A stretch of DNA of 60,981 nucleotides, from the NCBI GenBank assembly GCA_017429285.1, contig JAFRPF010000040.1, forward strand, positions 1 to 60,981, given 5' to 3'. The position numbers were made by a program, and so were the translations under genes. A model generated the notes under the pieces. It was not told the origin of the DNA, did not search any database, and saw nothing but the letters and a program-made list of their open reading frames with translations. This document shows, piece after piece, positions 41,539 through 50,973 of the stretch. How positions within the stretch are numbered: the stretch's first letter is position 1; each line of letters begins with the position of its first letter. This stretch comes from Bacilli bacterium. Lineage in GTDB: Bacteria > Bacillota_I > Bacilli_A > RFN20 > CAG-826.

Positions 41539-42005
41539 TCTTTCAATAAAACAATTGCTTCCGCTTTAACGGCCTCTCCTTTACCAACAGCATCAAAGCC
41601 TTCATTTGTTCCAGCTTTAATCGATACTTTATCTAAATCAACATTTAATAATGTTGCAACATTTTCTCTCATCTTTAAAATATATGGTTTTAATTTCGGT
41701 TTTTCTAATGAAATAGAAATATCGACATTATTCACTAGATAGCCTTTCTCGTCCATCATCTTAACTACTGATCTCACGATAAGGGCGCTATCCATATCTT
41801 TATATTTATTATCATTATCAGGGAAATGAGTTCCTAAATCACCTAACGCTAAAGCGCCTAAAATAGATTCTGCTAAAGCGTGGTATAAGACATCACCATC
41901 AGAATGAGCTAATTCTCCACGCTCAAAAGGAACGGTGACTCCGCCTAAAATTAATTTTCTATTTTCCACTAATGCGTGTATGTCACTTGCAAAACCAATT
42001 CTCAT
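41529..42005 (-). CDS. ispF: 2-C-methyl-D-erythritol 2,4-cyclodiphosphate synthase
   Basis: IspF catalyses the fifth step of the MEP isoprenoid pathway. The 158-residue trimeric enzyme has the zinc ligands Asp8 and His10 (SDIH) and His42 (YHAL), and the signature HSDGDVLYHAL at 34-44. GLNTEGFD-type loop AGTNEGFDAVG lies near 132. It supplies isoprenoid precursor for undecaprenyl carrier and for MiaA. Its start overlaps the ychF stop by one base (TAATG). Confidence 0.96.
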   Translation of the reverse strand: MRIGFASDIHALVENRKLILGGVTVPFERGELAHSDGDVLYHALAESILGALALGDLGTHFPDNDNKYKDMDSALIVRSVVKMMDEKGYLVNNVDISISLEKPKLKPYILKMRENVATLLNVDLDKVSIKAGTNEGFDAVGKGEAVKAEAIVLLKEKE

Positions 42006-43120
42006 TATTTTTTACCTGAAACATTAAATTTAAAGAACATGATATCTCCATCTTTTGGATAATATCCCTTACCTTCAGTACGTAATTTACCAGCTTCTTT
42101 CACAGCGGTTTCGCTTCCTAATGTTTTGATAGCCTCAAATGGATAAACTTCCGCACAGATAAAACCTCTTTGGAAATCAGTATGGATTACTCCAGCACAT
42201 TCAGGAGCGCTATAACCATTTTTAAAAGTCCAAGCGCGACATTCATCAGGACCAACTGTAAAGAAAGTTGATAAATTTAATAATCTATATGTCGCTTTAA
42301 TAACTTTAGTTAAACCAGACTCGGTGACATTTAAATCTTTTAAATATTCCGCTCTATCTTCTGGGGATAATTCCGATAATTCACTTTCAATTTCGCAAGA
42401 TACTGGTATAACTTCATTATTCTCTTTATGAGCATAATCCACTACTAACTTATAATTAGTCGCATTATCTAAATTTGATAATTCTTCTTCGCTGACATTA
42501 GCGACATAAATAATCGGTTTCTTGGTTAATAAGTGATAACTCTTTAGATATAATTCTTGTTCTTCGTTAAATGAAACACTTCTAGCGGGTCGACCTTGTT
42601 CAAGCGCTTCTTTAAGTGGAGTTAAGATGCTCATTTCAAGCATCGATTCTTTATCCTTTTGAATTCTCGCTTTATTAGCGATTTTATCAATACGTTTACT
42701 AACGGTATCTAAATCCGCCATAACGAGTTCAAGATTAATTACTTCAATATCTCTTATTGGATCAACACTACCTTCAACATGAACGATATCTTCACTTTCA
42801 AAACAACGAACAACTTCCACAATGGCGTCGCATTCACGTATATGAGATAAAAATTGGTTACCTAATCCTTCACCTTTAGAGGCACCTCTAACTAAACCAG
42901 CAATATCATAGAATTCGACAGTCGCTGGGATAGTTCTTTCAGGTTTAAATAAGTTAGATAAAAAATCTAATCTTTCATCAGGAACATTCACCACACCAGT
43001 ATTTGGATTGATGGTCGCGAAAGGATAATTCGCGGCTTCAACATGCGAATTTGTTATCGCGTTAAATAGAGTGGATTTACCGACATTTGGTAATCCGACA
43101 ATTCCTGCTTTTAATCCCAT
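42005..43120 (-). CDS. ychF: YchF/OLA1 family ATPase
   Basis: A 371-residue Obg-related P-loop ATPase that binds the ribosome. GLPNVGKS (9-16) is Walker A, FYDIAGLVRGASKGEGLGNQFL follows, NxxE replaces NKxD (VANVSEEEL) as in ATP-using YchF, and the TGS domain ends with RTEGKGYYPKDGDIMFF. The start at 43120 has Shine-Dalgarno AGAGGT; a longer frame to 43177 is not family-like. A promoter is seen at 43145-43173. Confidence 0.95.
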   Translation of the reverse strand: MGLKAGIVGLPNVGKSTLFNAITNSHVEAANYPFATINPNTGVVNVPDERLDFLSNLFKPERTIPATVEFYDIAGLVRGASKGEGLGNQFLSHIRECDAIVEVVRCFESEDIVHVEGSVDPIRDIEVINLELVMADLDTVSKRIDKIANKARIQKDKESMLEMSILTPLKEALEQGRPARSVSFNEEQELYLKSYHLLTKKPIIYVANVSEEELSNLDNATNYKLVVDYAHKENNEVIPVSCEIESELSELSPEDRAEYLKDLNVTESGLTKVIKATYRLLNLSTFFTVGPDECRAWTFKNGYSAPECAGVIHTDFQRGFICAEVYPFEAIKTLGSETAVKEAGKLRTEGKGYYPKDGDIMFFKFNVSGKK

Positions 43121-43144
43121 ATCTAAACCTCTTAGTTCCATAGT

Positions 43145-43173
43145 ATTATACGAGTTTGCCATTATTAAAACAA
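43145..43173 (-). promoter_or_regulatory. Promoter of ychF-ispF
   Basis: TTGTTT (43173-43168), 17 nt, TATAAT (43150-43145), 25 nt before the ATG. Confidence 0.7.
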
Positions 43174-43191
43174 ACAAAAATATTTTGTTTA
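43165..43191 (-). terminator. Terminator of the ABC transporter operon
   Basis: AAACAAAA (43172-43179) pairs with TTTTGTTT (43183-43190); GTTTTAATAAT follows on the minus strand. The stem is AT-rich and therefore weak. Confidence 0.5.
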
Positions 43192-43203
43192 TATAATAAT
43201 GCT

Positions 43204-46011
43204 CTACTGTTTCAAAGCGGTTAAAGGATCTAGTTTGTTCAAACGATGGGCAATAAATAAAGAGGAGGCAATAGAAATAAAGAAGGCTAAAACAAACATA
43301 TAAACCAAAGATAAAGCGTTAAAAGACAATGAAAATGATGCTCCTGATTGTCTAGATAATTCCTCACTTATCACAAATGAGATAATAAATAGTTCAATCG
43401 AAGAAAGAATAAAGGAAATTAGACACATAATTAAGCTATGTGTTAAAGAAAATTTTCTTGATTCCTTCTTACTTAAACCGATACATCTCACTAAGCCGAT
43501 ATCCTTTTTATTTTCAAAAACATAGAGATAATTACAAATCGATAGCAATATCGTTGAGATAATAACTGCGATAATCGAAAAACACATTAAAGCAATTTCA
43601 ATATAGGAGCAAACAGTATTGATACTATTGCTTATTTCCTTCATCGGTTCCTCTATTTGAAAATCAGGAAAGGCGATCGTTAATTTCTTCGCCACGGCTG
43701 ATATTTCTTTTTTATTTTTCACATCCACCATAATGGAATTTACTCCTAAATCAAATGCCGAAACTTCTAACATTGTTTGAAAAAATAATAAAGGCCAATA
43801 TTGATTATGATAGATGCAGTTTTCATCCATATCGATAACACCACAAACCTGAACTTTTGTTGTTTTAAATTTTCTTATTAATTCGCCATCACTATTCCGA
43901 TTTTGAAAATATAGATAGGCAACTTCTAATTCCTTATAAAGACATTCCCCCTCATATAAAGATTCATTAAGTTTTGATGATATCAGTATTTCGTCATAAC
44001 TATTGGGTAATCTTCCGTACTTTAAAGGGTAATTATAGTTTTTAAAATTCATTCCGCCTTTGATTGATTCAGAAAAATGACCTGATATCACCTTATCAGG
44101 AAGTTTTAGATTCTCATTTTCATTCATTACTGTATTTGTGTTGATATCAATAGTTTCGCTTAACGCATCTTCATCGCTAGAAAAATACATATAATTAGCG
44201 AATCCATACATCATAGATGAAGGGTAAATAGCATAACCGGAACTACTTCCAAATATAGGGTTTTCAATCATACCAGTCATATCCTTAAATAAATCGTAAT
44301 AATAGATTGGTATATCCGCTAAAGTATTGGAAAAAACTAGTATTCTTTTCAGTAAATCAGGCATATTTGCCTTTTCTAATAGTGGAAAATAGGTTTTATT
44401 TGCAATCTCAAATATAAAAGGGGATAATTCTTTATCACTATATCCTTTTTCTAAGAAAGAATAATTATTTGTAGTTAGGTATATGTAGTATATCTTTTTT
44501 AATATCCAAGGCACGCTTGTTTCTTCTTCGATATTATCAGTTATAGGAAACCTCATTCTTGTTTCAAACATATACTCATTCCACATGTGATTAGTGTGAT
44601 ATATGCCACCTTCTTTTTCTAAAGTAAAACCAATAACTGTTAATAGTTGTTCATCGCCATATTCCCAATTATCATTTCTGAAGTCGAAATATATTCTTAA
44701 TGGAGAAGTTTGTAGATATCTAGATAATGATGTCACTGTTCTTTCAATTTTTAGCCCATAACAGATGTCATAAACCATATCAATTGTTAAAGACAAAACA
44801 ACTTCATCGTCACTTAGGGTTTCTATTTGTTCTGGATATATAGTTTCCGGTTTATTAGTATCAAGCCAACGATACTCATTAATATGTCGAGCTGTTAATC
44901 CTTCAATCGGAGTTCTATAGGTAGTGTCTGCTAAGCAGATGGTATTACTATGTGGGAAAAATGACTCAAAATCATTATCATAAGTTGCCCCTACATCATA
45001 GATATCACTTTTATATTTATCTTTGATATCCATAATTTCATAATAGCTAGCAGCGTATCTTCCATAGATGTCTGTGTCGTAATGTTTTCTAGTGATGGTA
45101 ATCTTAGAATCATCCACAATTTTGGAATAAGCGTTTTTAATATTAGAAGAAATGGAAGAAGATAAAGACGTGGCTAATCCCACACCTATAAGACCTAAGG
45201 AAGTCACAAGATTACAAATCATCGTTCGATATTTCTTTTGCTTAATCGAATTAATGGTGTGGTGAATTAAAAATGAAGATGGAATAGATGGCTTTCTTTC
45301 CACATAAAAAGCTTTTGATATTGGTAAATATTTATCTTTATGTTCTTTTTCTTGATGAATAACATCTTTAATTTTTCCATCTAACATATGAATGATGATG
45401 TCAGCGTAATTATTAGTGATTTCATCATCATGAGACACCATTACCACTAATGATTTTGAAGATACTTTTCTTAATATCTTCATAATTTCATTCGCAGTAT
45501 TATAATCTAAAGAACCAGTCGGTTCGTCCGCTAAAATAATTTTTGGGTTATTTACTAAAGCTCTAGCGATAGCGACACGTTGTTTTTCTCCGCCTGATAA
45601 TTTAGAAACTTTTTGTTTGTAATTTTTCTTTAATCCAACTAGATTAATTAGCTCTAAACATTTTCTAATTTTGTTATCTTTATTAGAGGAGCCAATCGCG
45701 TCTAAAGGCAACATAATGTTATTAATAACATTTTCATCTTCAAATAACTTATAATCTTGAAAGATAAAACCCATGTTTTTTAAACGGAAATCTCCTAATG
45801 ATTTCTCATTCATCATTTTGATGTGTTTATTATCAATTTGTATATCACCATTAAAATCAATTAAACCTGAGAGGCAATTTAAAAGCGTGGTTTTACCACA
45901 TCCTGATGGACCTTCAATAATTACTAAACCCTTATTTGGTAATTTAATAGAAACATCATAAAGAACATGGTTACCGTTATAATCTTTAGATAATTTATTA
46001 ATTTTTATCAT
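43204..46011 (-). CDS. Fused ATPase-permease ABC transporter (MacB/FtsX type), long
   Basis: A 935-residue single-chain half-transporter. The N-terminal ATPase (1-225) has Walker A GPSGCGKT (34-41), LSGGEKQ (138-144), Walker B IILADEP (158-164) and VSHDD. A membrane helix near 265-285 begins the permease, followed by an unusually large extracellular region of about 490 residues, then three C-terminal helices with the FtsX-like IGLVRCIGLSKKESR loop. This type-VII-like (mechanotransmission) design is used for lipoprotein, peptide or antibiotic handling. Its start overlaps the stop of the next transporter gene (ATGA), so the two probably form a pair. Confidence 0.88.
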   Translation of the reverse strand: MIKINKLSKDYNGNHVLYDVSIKLPNKGLVIIEGPSGCGKTTLLNCLSGLIDFNGDIQIDNKHIKMMNEKSLGDFRLKNMGFIFQDYKLFEDENVINNIMLPLDAIGSSNKDNKIRKCLELINLVGLKKNYKQKVSKLSGGEKQRVAIARALVNNPKIILADEPTGSLDYNTANEIMKILRKVSSKSLVVMVSHDDEITNNYADIIIHMLDGKIKDVIHQEKEHKDKYLPISKAFYVERKPSIPSSFLIHHTINSIKQKKYRTMICNLVTSLGLIGVGLATSLSSSISSNIKNAYSKIVDDSKITITRKHYDTDIYGRYAASYYEIMDIKDKYKSDIYDVGATYDNDFESFFPHSNTICLADTTYRTPIEGLTARHINEYRWLDTNKPETIYPEQIETLSDDEVVLSLTIDMVYDICYGLKIERTVTSLSRYLQTSPLRIYFDFRNDNWEYGDEQLLTVIGFTLEKEGGIYHTNHMWNEYMFETRMRFPITDNIEEETSVPWILKKIYYIYLTTNNYSFLEKGYSDKELSPFIFEIANKTYFPLLEKANMPDLLKRILVFSNTLADIPIYYYDLFKDMTGMIENPIFGSSSGYAIYPSSMMYGFANYMYFSSDEDALSETIDINTNTVMNENENLKLPDKVISGHFSESIKGGMNFKNYNYPLKYGRLPNSYDEILISSKLNESLYEGECLYKELEVAYLYFQNRNSDGELIRKFKTTKVQVCGVIDMDENCIYHNQYWPLLFFQTMLEVSAFDLGVNSIMVDVKNKKEISAVAKKLTIAFPDFQIEEPMKEISNSINTVCSYIEIALMCFSIIAVIISTILLSICNYLYVFENKKDIGLVRCIGLSKKESRKFSLTHSLIMCLISFILSSIELFIISFVISEELSRQSGASFSLSFNALSLVYMFVLAFFISIASSLFIAHRLNKLDPLTALKQ

Positions 46012-48119
46012 TCTTCACTTAGTTCCTCCTTTGGTGAGATTTTTTTCGAAAAAAATAAGGGGATATAAGTCGCTAATAGACAAACTAAAAATGTCGAAAG
46101 AAAAATCATTAAAGGAAACAACAAAGGAACGCCTAAAAAGATAGCATAAGGAATTTTAATAATGCCTTCAAATGTTGTGATATTTTTAATAATCGTATTT
46201 GCTAATAAGGAGAATAAAGGGGCAATCATTATCGAGGTAAGTGAAGCTATACCACCAATAAATAGATTCTCCATAAGATAAATCTTAAATATGCTATTTT
46301 TATTAGATCCTAAACAAGTTAATATCGCACTAATCTTTTTATCTTCAGTAAAGGAAGAAAAAGAAATAATACCGAGAATTAATCCAGTTCCTAATAAAGC
46401 AATCATTAAAAATAAACTCATCCCTAATGTCGCGGCCCCGATTAAATCATTTAATGCTTTATATGTTTCATAAGTAGTAGATTCAATTTTATAAGGACTA
46501 GGAATGTTATTTATTATTGTTTCTATCTCATTTCTTTTATCACTTCTTTTTAAAAATAATTGATATGAATAAGAAGATAGAGATTCCTCGTCTAGGCATG
46601 TTAATAAGCGTTCATACCAAGATATAGTGTTATTTTCCTCTTTAGATAGATTCACTAATATAGAATCAGTTAGATAATCTTTCATAGAAAGATAGGAATA
46701 ATAAATCTTTGGTGTTGATAAAAAATTAAAATCATCCACCACGCCCATAATTTTGATATTTTTTTCATAAATAAAATAATCAGTGATGACAGGATTAAGA
46801 GGATCATCTTTATAAAAATGATGCTCATATTTAATTGATAAATATAAATCGATATTTAACGGTTCGATATTTAATTTGTTTTTTAAATATTTATAACCAG
46901 TTTTATTTATAACGACTTCATTTAAATTATCTTCTTTTGGAAATTGTCCTTTTATTAATAAAGATTTATCAATGCTTTCTTCAATAAATGAATAAACAGG
47001 ATAATACCCTAAATTATCAATTCTTTCTTCACCGATAATGACATTTGGGTAATTAGTCACTAATGTGGAGATGTTTGGCTCTATATAATAATCCTTTAAA
47101 TAATTATTAATAGTGTATAGTTCATCAATCTTAGGTCTAATCATCTGGACCAAAGACATCTTGCTACCAGGGATGTTATTATTAATTTCTTTATATATAG
47201 AAGCCACTCCATAATCTAGCTGATGATAGCTTCTCTTTTTTATCGATTCCCCACTACCTAAATCAAATCCGATAATTAATATGGAACTAATTAAACAAAT
47301 GATAAGGGAAATTATTGAAACAATATTTCTTTTTAATCTTCTTTTAAAATTAGAAATCGATAAATGTTTGATCCATCCATTCTTATAAACGATTTTCGTT
47401 TCGTTCTTATTTTCATTAACATCTACTATTTCATTAATCTCTTCAATATTATCGATAAGTCCATCTTTAAGATGAATAATCGTATCAGAATATTCTCTTA
47501 CTAGCTCTTGGTTATGGCTAACTAGTATCACTAATCGAGTCTTAGAAATCTCTTTTAATAAATCCATCACAATTTTGGAATTCTTTGTATCTAATGCCCC
47601 TGTTGGTTCATCCGCTAAAATAATTGATGGGTCATTAATAAGGGCCCTTAATATCGCTACTCTTTCTTTCTCTCCACCAGATAGATCTTTGCATTTTTGA
47701 TAATATAGGTTTTCCTTAAAATTTATGCTTTTTAAAAGGTTTTTCGCTTCAATTTCAGCTTCTTTTAACTTTTTTCCACTAATTAAAGCGGGAAGCATAA
47801 TATTAAAAATTACTGTTTCATTTTCTAATAGATGATAGCTTTGAAATACAATCCCAATATCTTTATTTCGATATAAATTTCTTTCTTTATCTTTCCACTT
47901 TAAAACGTTTTTATTTCGATAATAAATAGTTCCACTGGTGGGTTCATCAAGCATACTGATGATATTTAATAAAGTGGATTTACCACTACCTGATTTACCA
48001 TTAATTGAAAATAAACCTCTTTCTGGAAACATTAAAGAGATCTTATTTAAAACCACTTTATCTTTACTATTCTCTAACTTATATTTTTTCCTTATTGAAG
48101 ATAGTCTTAAAATATACAA
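46008..48119 (-). CDS. Fused ATPase-permease ABC transporter (MacB/FtsX type), short
   Basis: A 703-residue partner of the preceding protein. The ATPase (1-225) has Walker A GKSGSGKS (41-48), LSGGEKERVAILRAL, Walker B IILADEP and VSHNQ. A helix near 260-285 is followed by an extracellular region of about 270 residues and three C-terminal helices, with SAILTCLGSNKNSIF as coupling loop. The start codon is TTG at 48119, 10 nt after AGGAGG; that Shine-Dalgarno sits inside the fhs terminator. UGA is the stop codon, which shows the standard code. Confidence 0.87.
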   Translation of the reverse strand: MYILRLSSIRKKYKLENSKDKVVLNKISLMFPERGLFSINGKSGSGKSTLLNIISMLDEPTSGTIYYRNKNVLKWKDKERNLYRNKDIGIVFQSYHLLENETVIFNIMLPALISGKKLKEAEIEAKNLLKSINFKENLYYQKCKDLSGGEKERVAILRALINDPSIILADEPTGALDTKNSKIVMDLLKEISKTRLVILVSHNQELVREYSDTIIHLKDGLIDNIEEINEIVDVNENKNETKIVYKNGWIKHLSISNFKRRLKRNIVSIISLIICLISSILIIGFDLGSGESIKKRSYHQLDYGVASIYKEINNNIPGSKMSLVQMIRPKIDELYTINNYLKDYYIEPNISTLVTNYPNVIIGEERIDNLGYYPVYSFIEESIDKSLLIKGQFPKEDNLNEVVINKTGYKYLKNKLNIEPLNIDLYLSIKYEHHFYKDDPLNPVITDYFIYEKNIKIMGVVDDFNFLSTPKIYYSYLSMKDYLTDSILVNLSKEENNTISWYERLLTCLDEESLSSYSYQLFLKRSDKRNEIETIINNIPSPYKIESTTYETYKALNDLIGAATLGMSLFLMIALLGTGLILGIISFSSFTEDKKISAILTCLGSNKNSIFKIYLMENLFIGGIASLTSIMIAPLFSLLANTIIKNITTFEGIIKIPYAIFLGVPLLFPLMIFLSTFLVCLLATYIPLFFSKKISPKEELSEE

Positions 48120-48120
48120 A

Positions 48121-48155
48121 TTAAAAATGCCTCCTATATATTAACTAGGGGGCAT
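48121..48155 (-). terminator. fhs terminator containing the transporter ribosome binding site
   Basis: On the minus strand ATGCCCCCTA pairs with TAGGAGGCAT (48155-48146 with 48136-48127, one mismatch), then TTTTTAATTT. The 3' arm contains AGGAGG for the TTG start at 48119. Read-through RNA would have its Shine-Dalgarno hidden. Confidence 0.78.
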
Positions 48156-48180
48156 TATGCTAAAAATGTTCAAAAATAAT

Positions 48181-49776
48181 TTACATTTTTGTCGCCGCAG
48201 GTACTTTTGGTAATCCTGGCATAGTCATTACCGATCCCGCTAAAGGAACGATGAAGTTTGCACCAGCGGATAATCTGACTTCTCTAATAGTGATGACAAA
48301 ATCTTTTGGAACACCTAATAGTTTAGGATTATCTGATAATGATTGCGGGGTTTTAGCAATACAGATTGGAGTTTTTGAAAATCCAAGTTTGTTATATTCT
48401 TCAATCTGTTTGTTAGCTTCTTCGGTATAAATAACTTCTTTAGCACCATAGATTTTTTTAGCAATGATATCAATCTTTTCTTTGATTGGTAATTTAGTAT
48501 CATATAGATATTCAAATTTTGGTTTTTTATTATATAAAACTTCACTAACTTTCTTTGCTAATTCTTTAGCGCCTTCTCCACCATTAGAGAATCCAGAACA
48601 GAAAGCATAATCATAGCCTTGTTCTTCGCACCATTTAATTAAAGCTTTTGTTTCTTTTTCTGTATCTGATTCAAAGTGATTAATGCAAATAACAGCAGGA
48701 ACACCATATAAAGAGATGTTATCCATATGTTTTTTTAAATTACAGACACCGTTAAGTAATGCTTCGACATTTTCATTATTTAATTCTTCAAATAATTGCC
48801 CACCATGCATTTTAAGAGCTCTAATAGTAGCGACCATCACAATAGCATCGGGTTTAAATTCACCCACTCGACAAGTGATATCTAAAAATTTCTCGGCTCC
48901 TAAATCACTAGCGAATCCGGCTTCAGTAATGACCACAGGCGCTAATTTTAAAGCAAGCTTTGTAGCGATTATAGAATTACATCCATGAGCAATATTAGCG
49001 AAAGGACCACCATGAATTAACACTGGATTTTCTTCTAAAGTTTGAACGAGGTTTGGATTTAATGCTACTCTCATTAATTTAAATATCGCATTGGTAATAT
49101 GTAATTGTTCTAATCTAACCGGTTTATCATCTAAGTCATAAGCGACAATTATATTGTTGACTCTATCTTTAAAATCTTCTTCATCTTTTGCTAAACAGAA
49201 AATCGCCATCAATTCACTAGCGACAGTAATGACAAATTCTTCGTGATGAGGAATAGCTTTTTTATCATCTTGAGCAATAGTAATACTTCTTAAAGCGCGA
49301 TCGTTCATATCTAAAGCTCTTCTCCATAAGATGCGATTAGGATTAATTCTTAATTCGTTTCCTTGATAGATATGATTATCGATAACCGCGGCAATTAAAT
49401 TAATAGAACTAGTTAAAGCATGTAAATCACCTGTGAAATGTAAATTGATATCTTCACTAGGAGTTACCGAAGCTTTTCCACCACCAGTTGCTCCACCTTT
49501 TAAACCGAAAACTGGGCCTAATGAAGGCTCTCTTAAGCAAAGTAAAGAATTAATGCCAATCTTATGCATGCCATCGGTTAAACCGATAGAAGTTGTAGTT
49601 TTACCTTCACCCGCTTTAGTGGGAGTAATAGCAGTCACTAAAACTAATTTGCCATCAGGATTATCTTTAACTTTATCTTTTATAGATAAATCTATTTTGG
49701 CTTTATCCTTTCCAAAAGGAATTAAATATTCTTCATCTATATTTATTTTTTTAGCAATCTCGTTAATCGGTTTCAT
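48181..49776 (-). CDS. fhs: Formate-tetrahydrofolate ligase
   Basis: Fhs makes 10-formyl-THF from formate, THF and ATP for purine and initiator Met-tRNA formylation. The 531-residue protein is slightly shorter than the usual ~555. TPTKAGEGKTTTSIG (51-65) is the P-loop, with SLGPVFGLKGGATGGGKASV (two GxxGG-type loops) and HGGPFANIAHGCNSI. It starts right after the miaA stop (TAG then ATG); its Shine-Dalgarno (GAGGGGGG) lies in the end of miaA. Confidence 0.96.
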   Translation of the reverse strand: MKPINEIAKKINIDEEYLIPFGKDKAKIDLSIKDKVKDNPDGKLVLVTAITPTKAGEGKTTTSIGLTDGMHKIGINSLLCLREPSLGPVFGLKGGATGGGKASVTPSEDINLHFTGDLHALTSSINLIAAVIDNHIYQGNELRINPNRILWRRALDMNDRALRSITIAQDDKKAIPHHEEFVITVASELMAIFCLAKDEEDFKDRVNNIIVAYDLDDKPVRLEQLHITNAIFKLMRVALNPNLVQTLEENPVLIHGGPFANIAHGCNSIIATKLALKLAPVVITEAGFASDLGAEKFLDITCRVGEFKPDAIVMVATIRALKMHGGQLFEELNNENVEALLNGVCNLKKHMDNISLYGVPAVICINHFESDTEKETKALIKWCEEQGYDYAFCSGFSNGGEGAKELAKKVSEVLYNKKPKFEYLYDTKLPIKEKIDIIAKKIYGAKEVIYTEEANKQIEEYNKLGFSKTPICIAKTPQSLSDNPKLLGVPKDFVITIREVRLSAGANFIVPLAGSVMTMPGLPKVPAATKM

Positions 49777-50655
49777 CTATCTTTCCCCCCTCATCTTGGC
49801 AATCAATTCATCATTACTACTATAGTATTCAATAGGGAATTGATTTTTAAAAAATGTCACTTGTCTTTTTGCATAATTTCTCGATCTCTTTTTAATAAGT
49901 TCTTTGCAATCATCTAAACTCATTTGGCCATTTAGATAATCAATTACTTCTTTATATCCAATCGCCGCTTTAGCGGTAAGTGATAAATCATATTTATTAA
50001 GGAGCGATTTCACTTCCTCCACTAAACCAAGAGCAAACATCTTATCAACTCTTTGATTAATGTTTTCATAAAGTTCTTCTCGATTAGGATTAATCATTAA
50101 AAACCTTACATGAGGATAAATTAGTTTATGTTCTTGAGAATCAATTATTTCTGATTTTGTTTTACCACGACTAGCGATATTAAGCGCTCGAATAATTCTT
50201 TTACGGTTATTCATATGAATTTTATTCGCCGCTTCTTTATCAACACTTAATAATTTGCTATATAGTTCTTCATTAGATAAATCATCATATTCGTGACTTT
50301 CTAATTCTTCATTTTCTTCATCAAATACATAATCATATAAAGATGCTTTTATATATAATCCAGTACCACCACAAACGATGATATTTTGATATTTTTCCTG
50401 CAAATCCCCTATTTTTTGACGAAAAAGTGTTTGATATTCCTTAACTGAGAAAGTTTCATTCGGCTTTTTTATATCTAATAAATAATGCTTTTTATAGTAA
50501 GGATCTTTCTTACTAATTTTTGCAGTTCCGATATCCATATCTTTATAAATTTGAAAAGCATCAGCATTGATAATTGGTGCCTCAAAAATATCGCTAAGAG
50601 CTTTAGCGGCATTAGTTTTTCCACTTCCTGTAGGCCCGCATATAACATATATCAT
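49777..50655 (-). CDS. miaA: tRNA dimethylallyltransferase
   Basis: MiaA transfers a dimethylallyl group to A37 of tRNAs reading UNN codons, the substrate for MiaB encoded just upstream. The 292-residue protein shows GPTGSGKT (7-14), NADAFQIYKDMDIGTAK, LDIKKPNETFSVKEYQ, IVCGGTGLYIK and the C-terminal KRSRNYAKRQVTFFKN. TAGTAT lies 6 nt before the ATG and there is no Shine-Dalgarno, so it may be leaderless. A terminator separates it from ymcA, so miaA-fhs is its own unit. Confidence 0.95.
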   Translation of the reverse strand: MIYVICGPTGSGKTNAAKALSDIFEAPIINADAFQIYKDMDIGTAKISKKDPYYKKHYLLDIKKPNETFSVKEYQTLFRQKIGDLQEKYQNIIVCGGTGLYIKASLYDYVFDEENEELESHEYDDLSNEELYSKLLSVDKEAANKIHMNNRKRIIRALNIASRGKTKSEIIDSQEHKLIYPHVRFLMINPNREELYENINQRVDKMFALGLVEEVKSLLNKYDLSLTAKAAIGYKEVIDYLNGQMSLDDCKELIKKRSRNYAKRQVTFFKNQFPIEYYSSNDELIAKMRGER

Positions 50656-50671
50656 GCCTATATACTAACAC

Positions 50672-50700
50672 GAAAAAATGCGAAATTTAATTCGCATTTA
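50672..50700 (-). terminator. Terminator of the rny-ymdB-miaB-ymcA operon
   Basis: AAATGCGAA (50676-50684) pairs with TTCGCATTT (50691-50699); TTTTTTC follows on the minus strand. The ymcA stop is within the stem. Confidence 0.88.
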
Positions 50701-50973
50701 ATCTAATATATTCTTTATCGCTAATAAGATTTCTTCCACTTCTTCTTTCGCGGATAAATAATTAGCCACTAAGGGATGGGAGTTATAGATCTTAAGAAGA
50801 TTATTTCTTTCTTCTTCTTTACCTTTAGACTTTAAGGTCGCGATATCTAATCTCATCTTTCTTAATTCATCATCTTTTTCATAGATTTCTTTAAGTCTTA
50901 GATATTCTTTCACTTCCGGAAGAGAATTAATTTCTTCTTTTAATTCTTTGGCTTTAACAATCACCTTATCCAT
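50698..50973 (-). CDS. ymcA: YmcA/YlbF family protein
   Basis: A 91-residue helical protein of the YlbF/YmcA family (KAKELKEEINSLPEVKEYLRL, then a central helix with KMRLDIATLKSKGK, then HPLVANYLSAKEEVEEIL). In Bacillus, YmcA, YlbF and YaaT form the Y-complex that binds two [4Fe-4S] clusters and specifies RNase Y cleavage of operon mRNAs. Here the gene overlaps miaB by 8 nt, as miaB-ymcA in Bacillus, and rny is in the same operon. The start at 50973 has GGAG 7 nt upstream; a TTG five codons earlier is less likely. Confidence 0.85.
   Translation of the reverse strand: MDKVIVKAKELKEEINSLPEVKEYLRLKEIYEKDDELRKMRLDIATLKSKGKEEERNNLLKIYNSHPLVANYLSAKEEVEEILLAIKNILD

Noticed and set aside
46008-46011. 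Mycoplasma-type genetic code (UGA as Trp)
   Set aside because: UGA is used as a stop at the overlap of the two transporter genes, and Trp positions in conserved proteins such as RecA use TGG.
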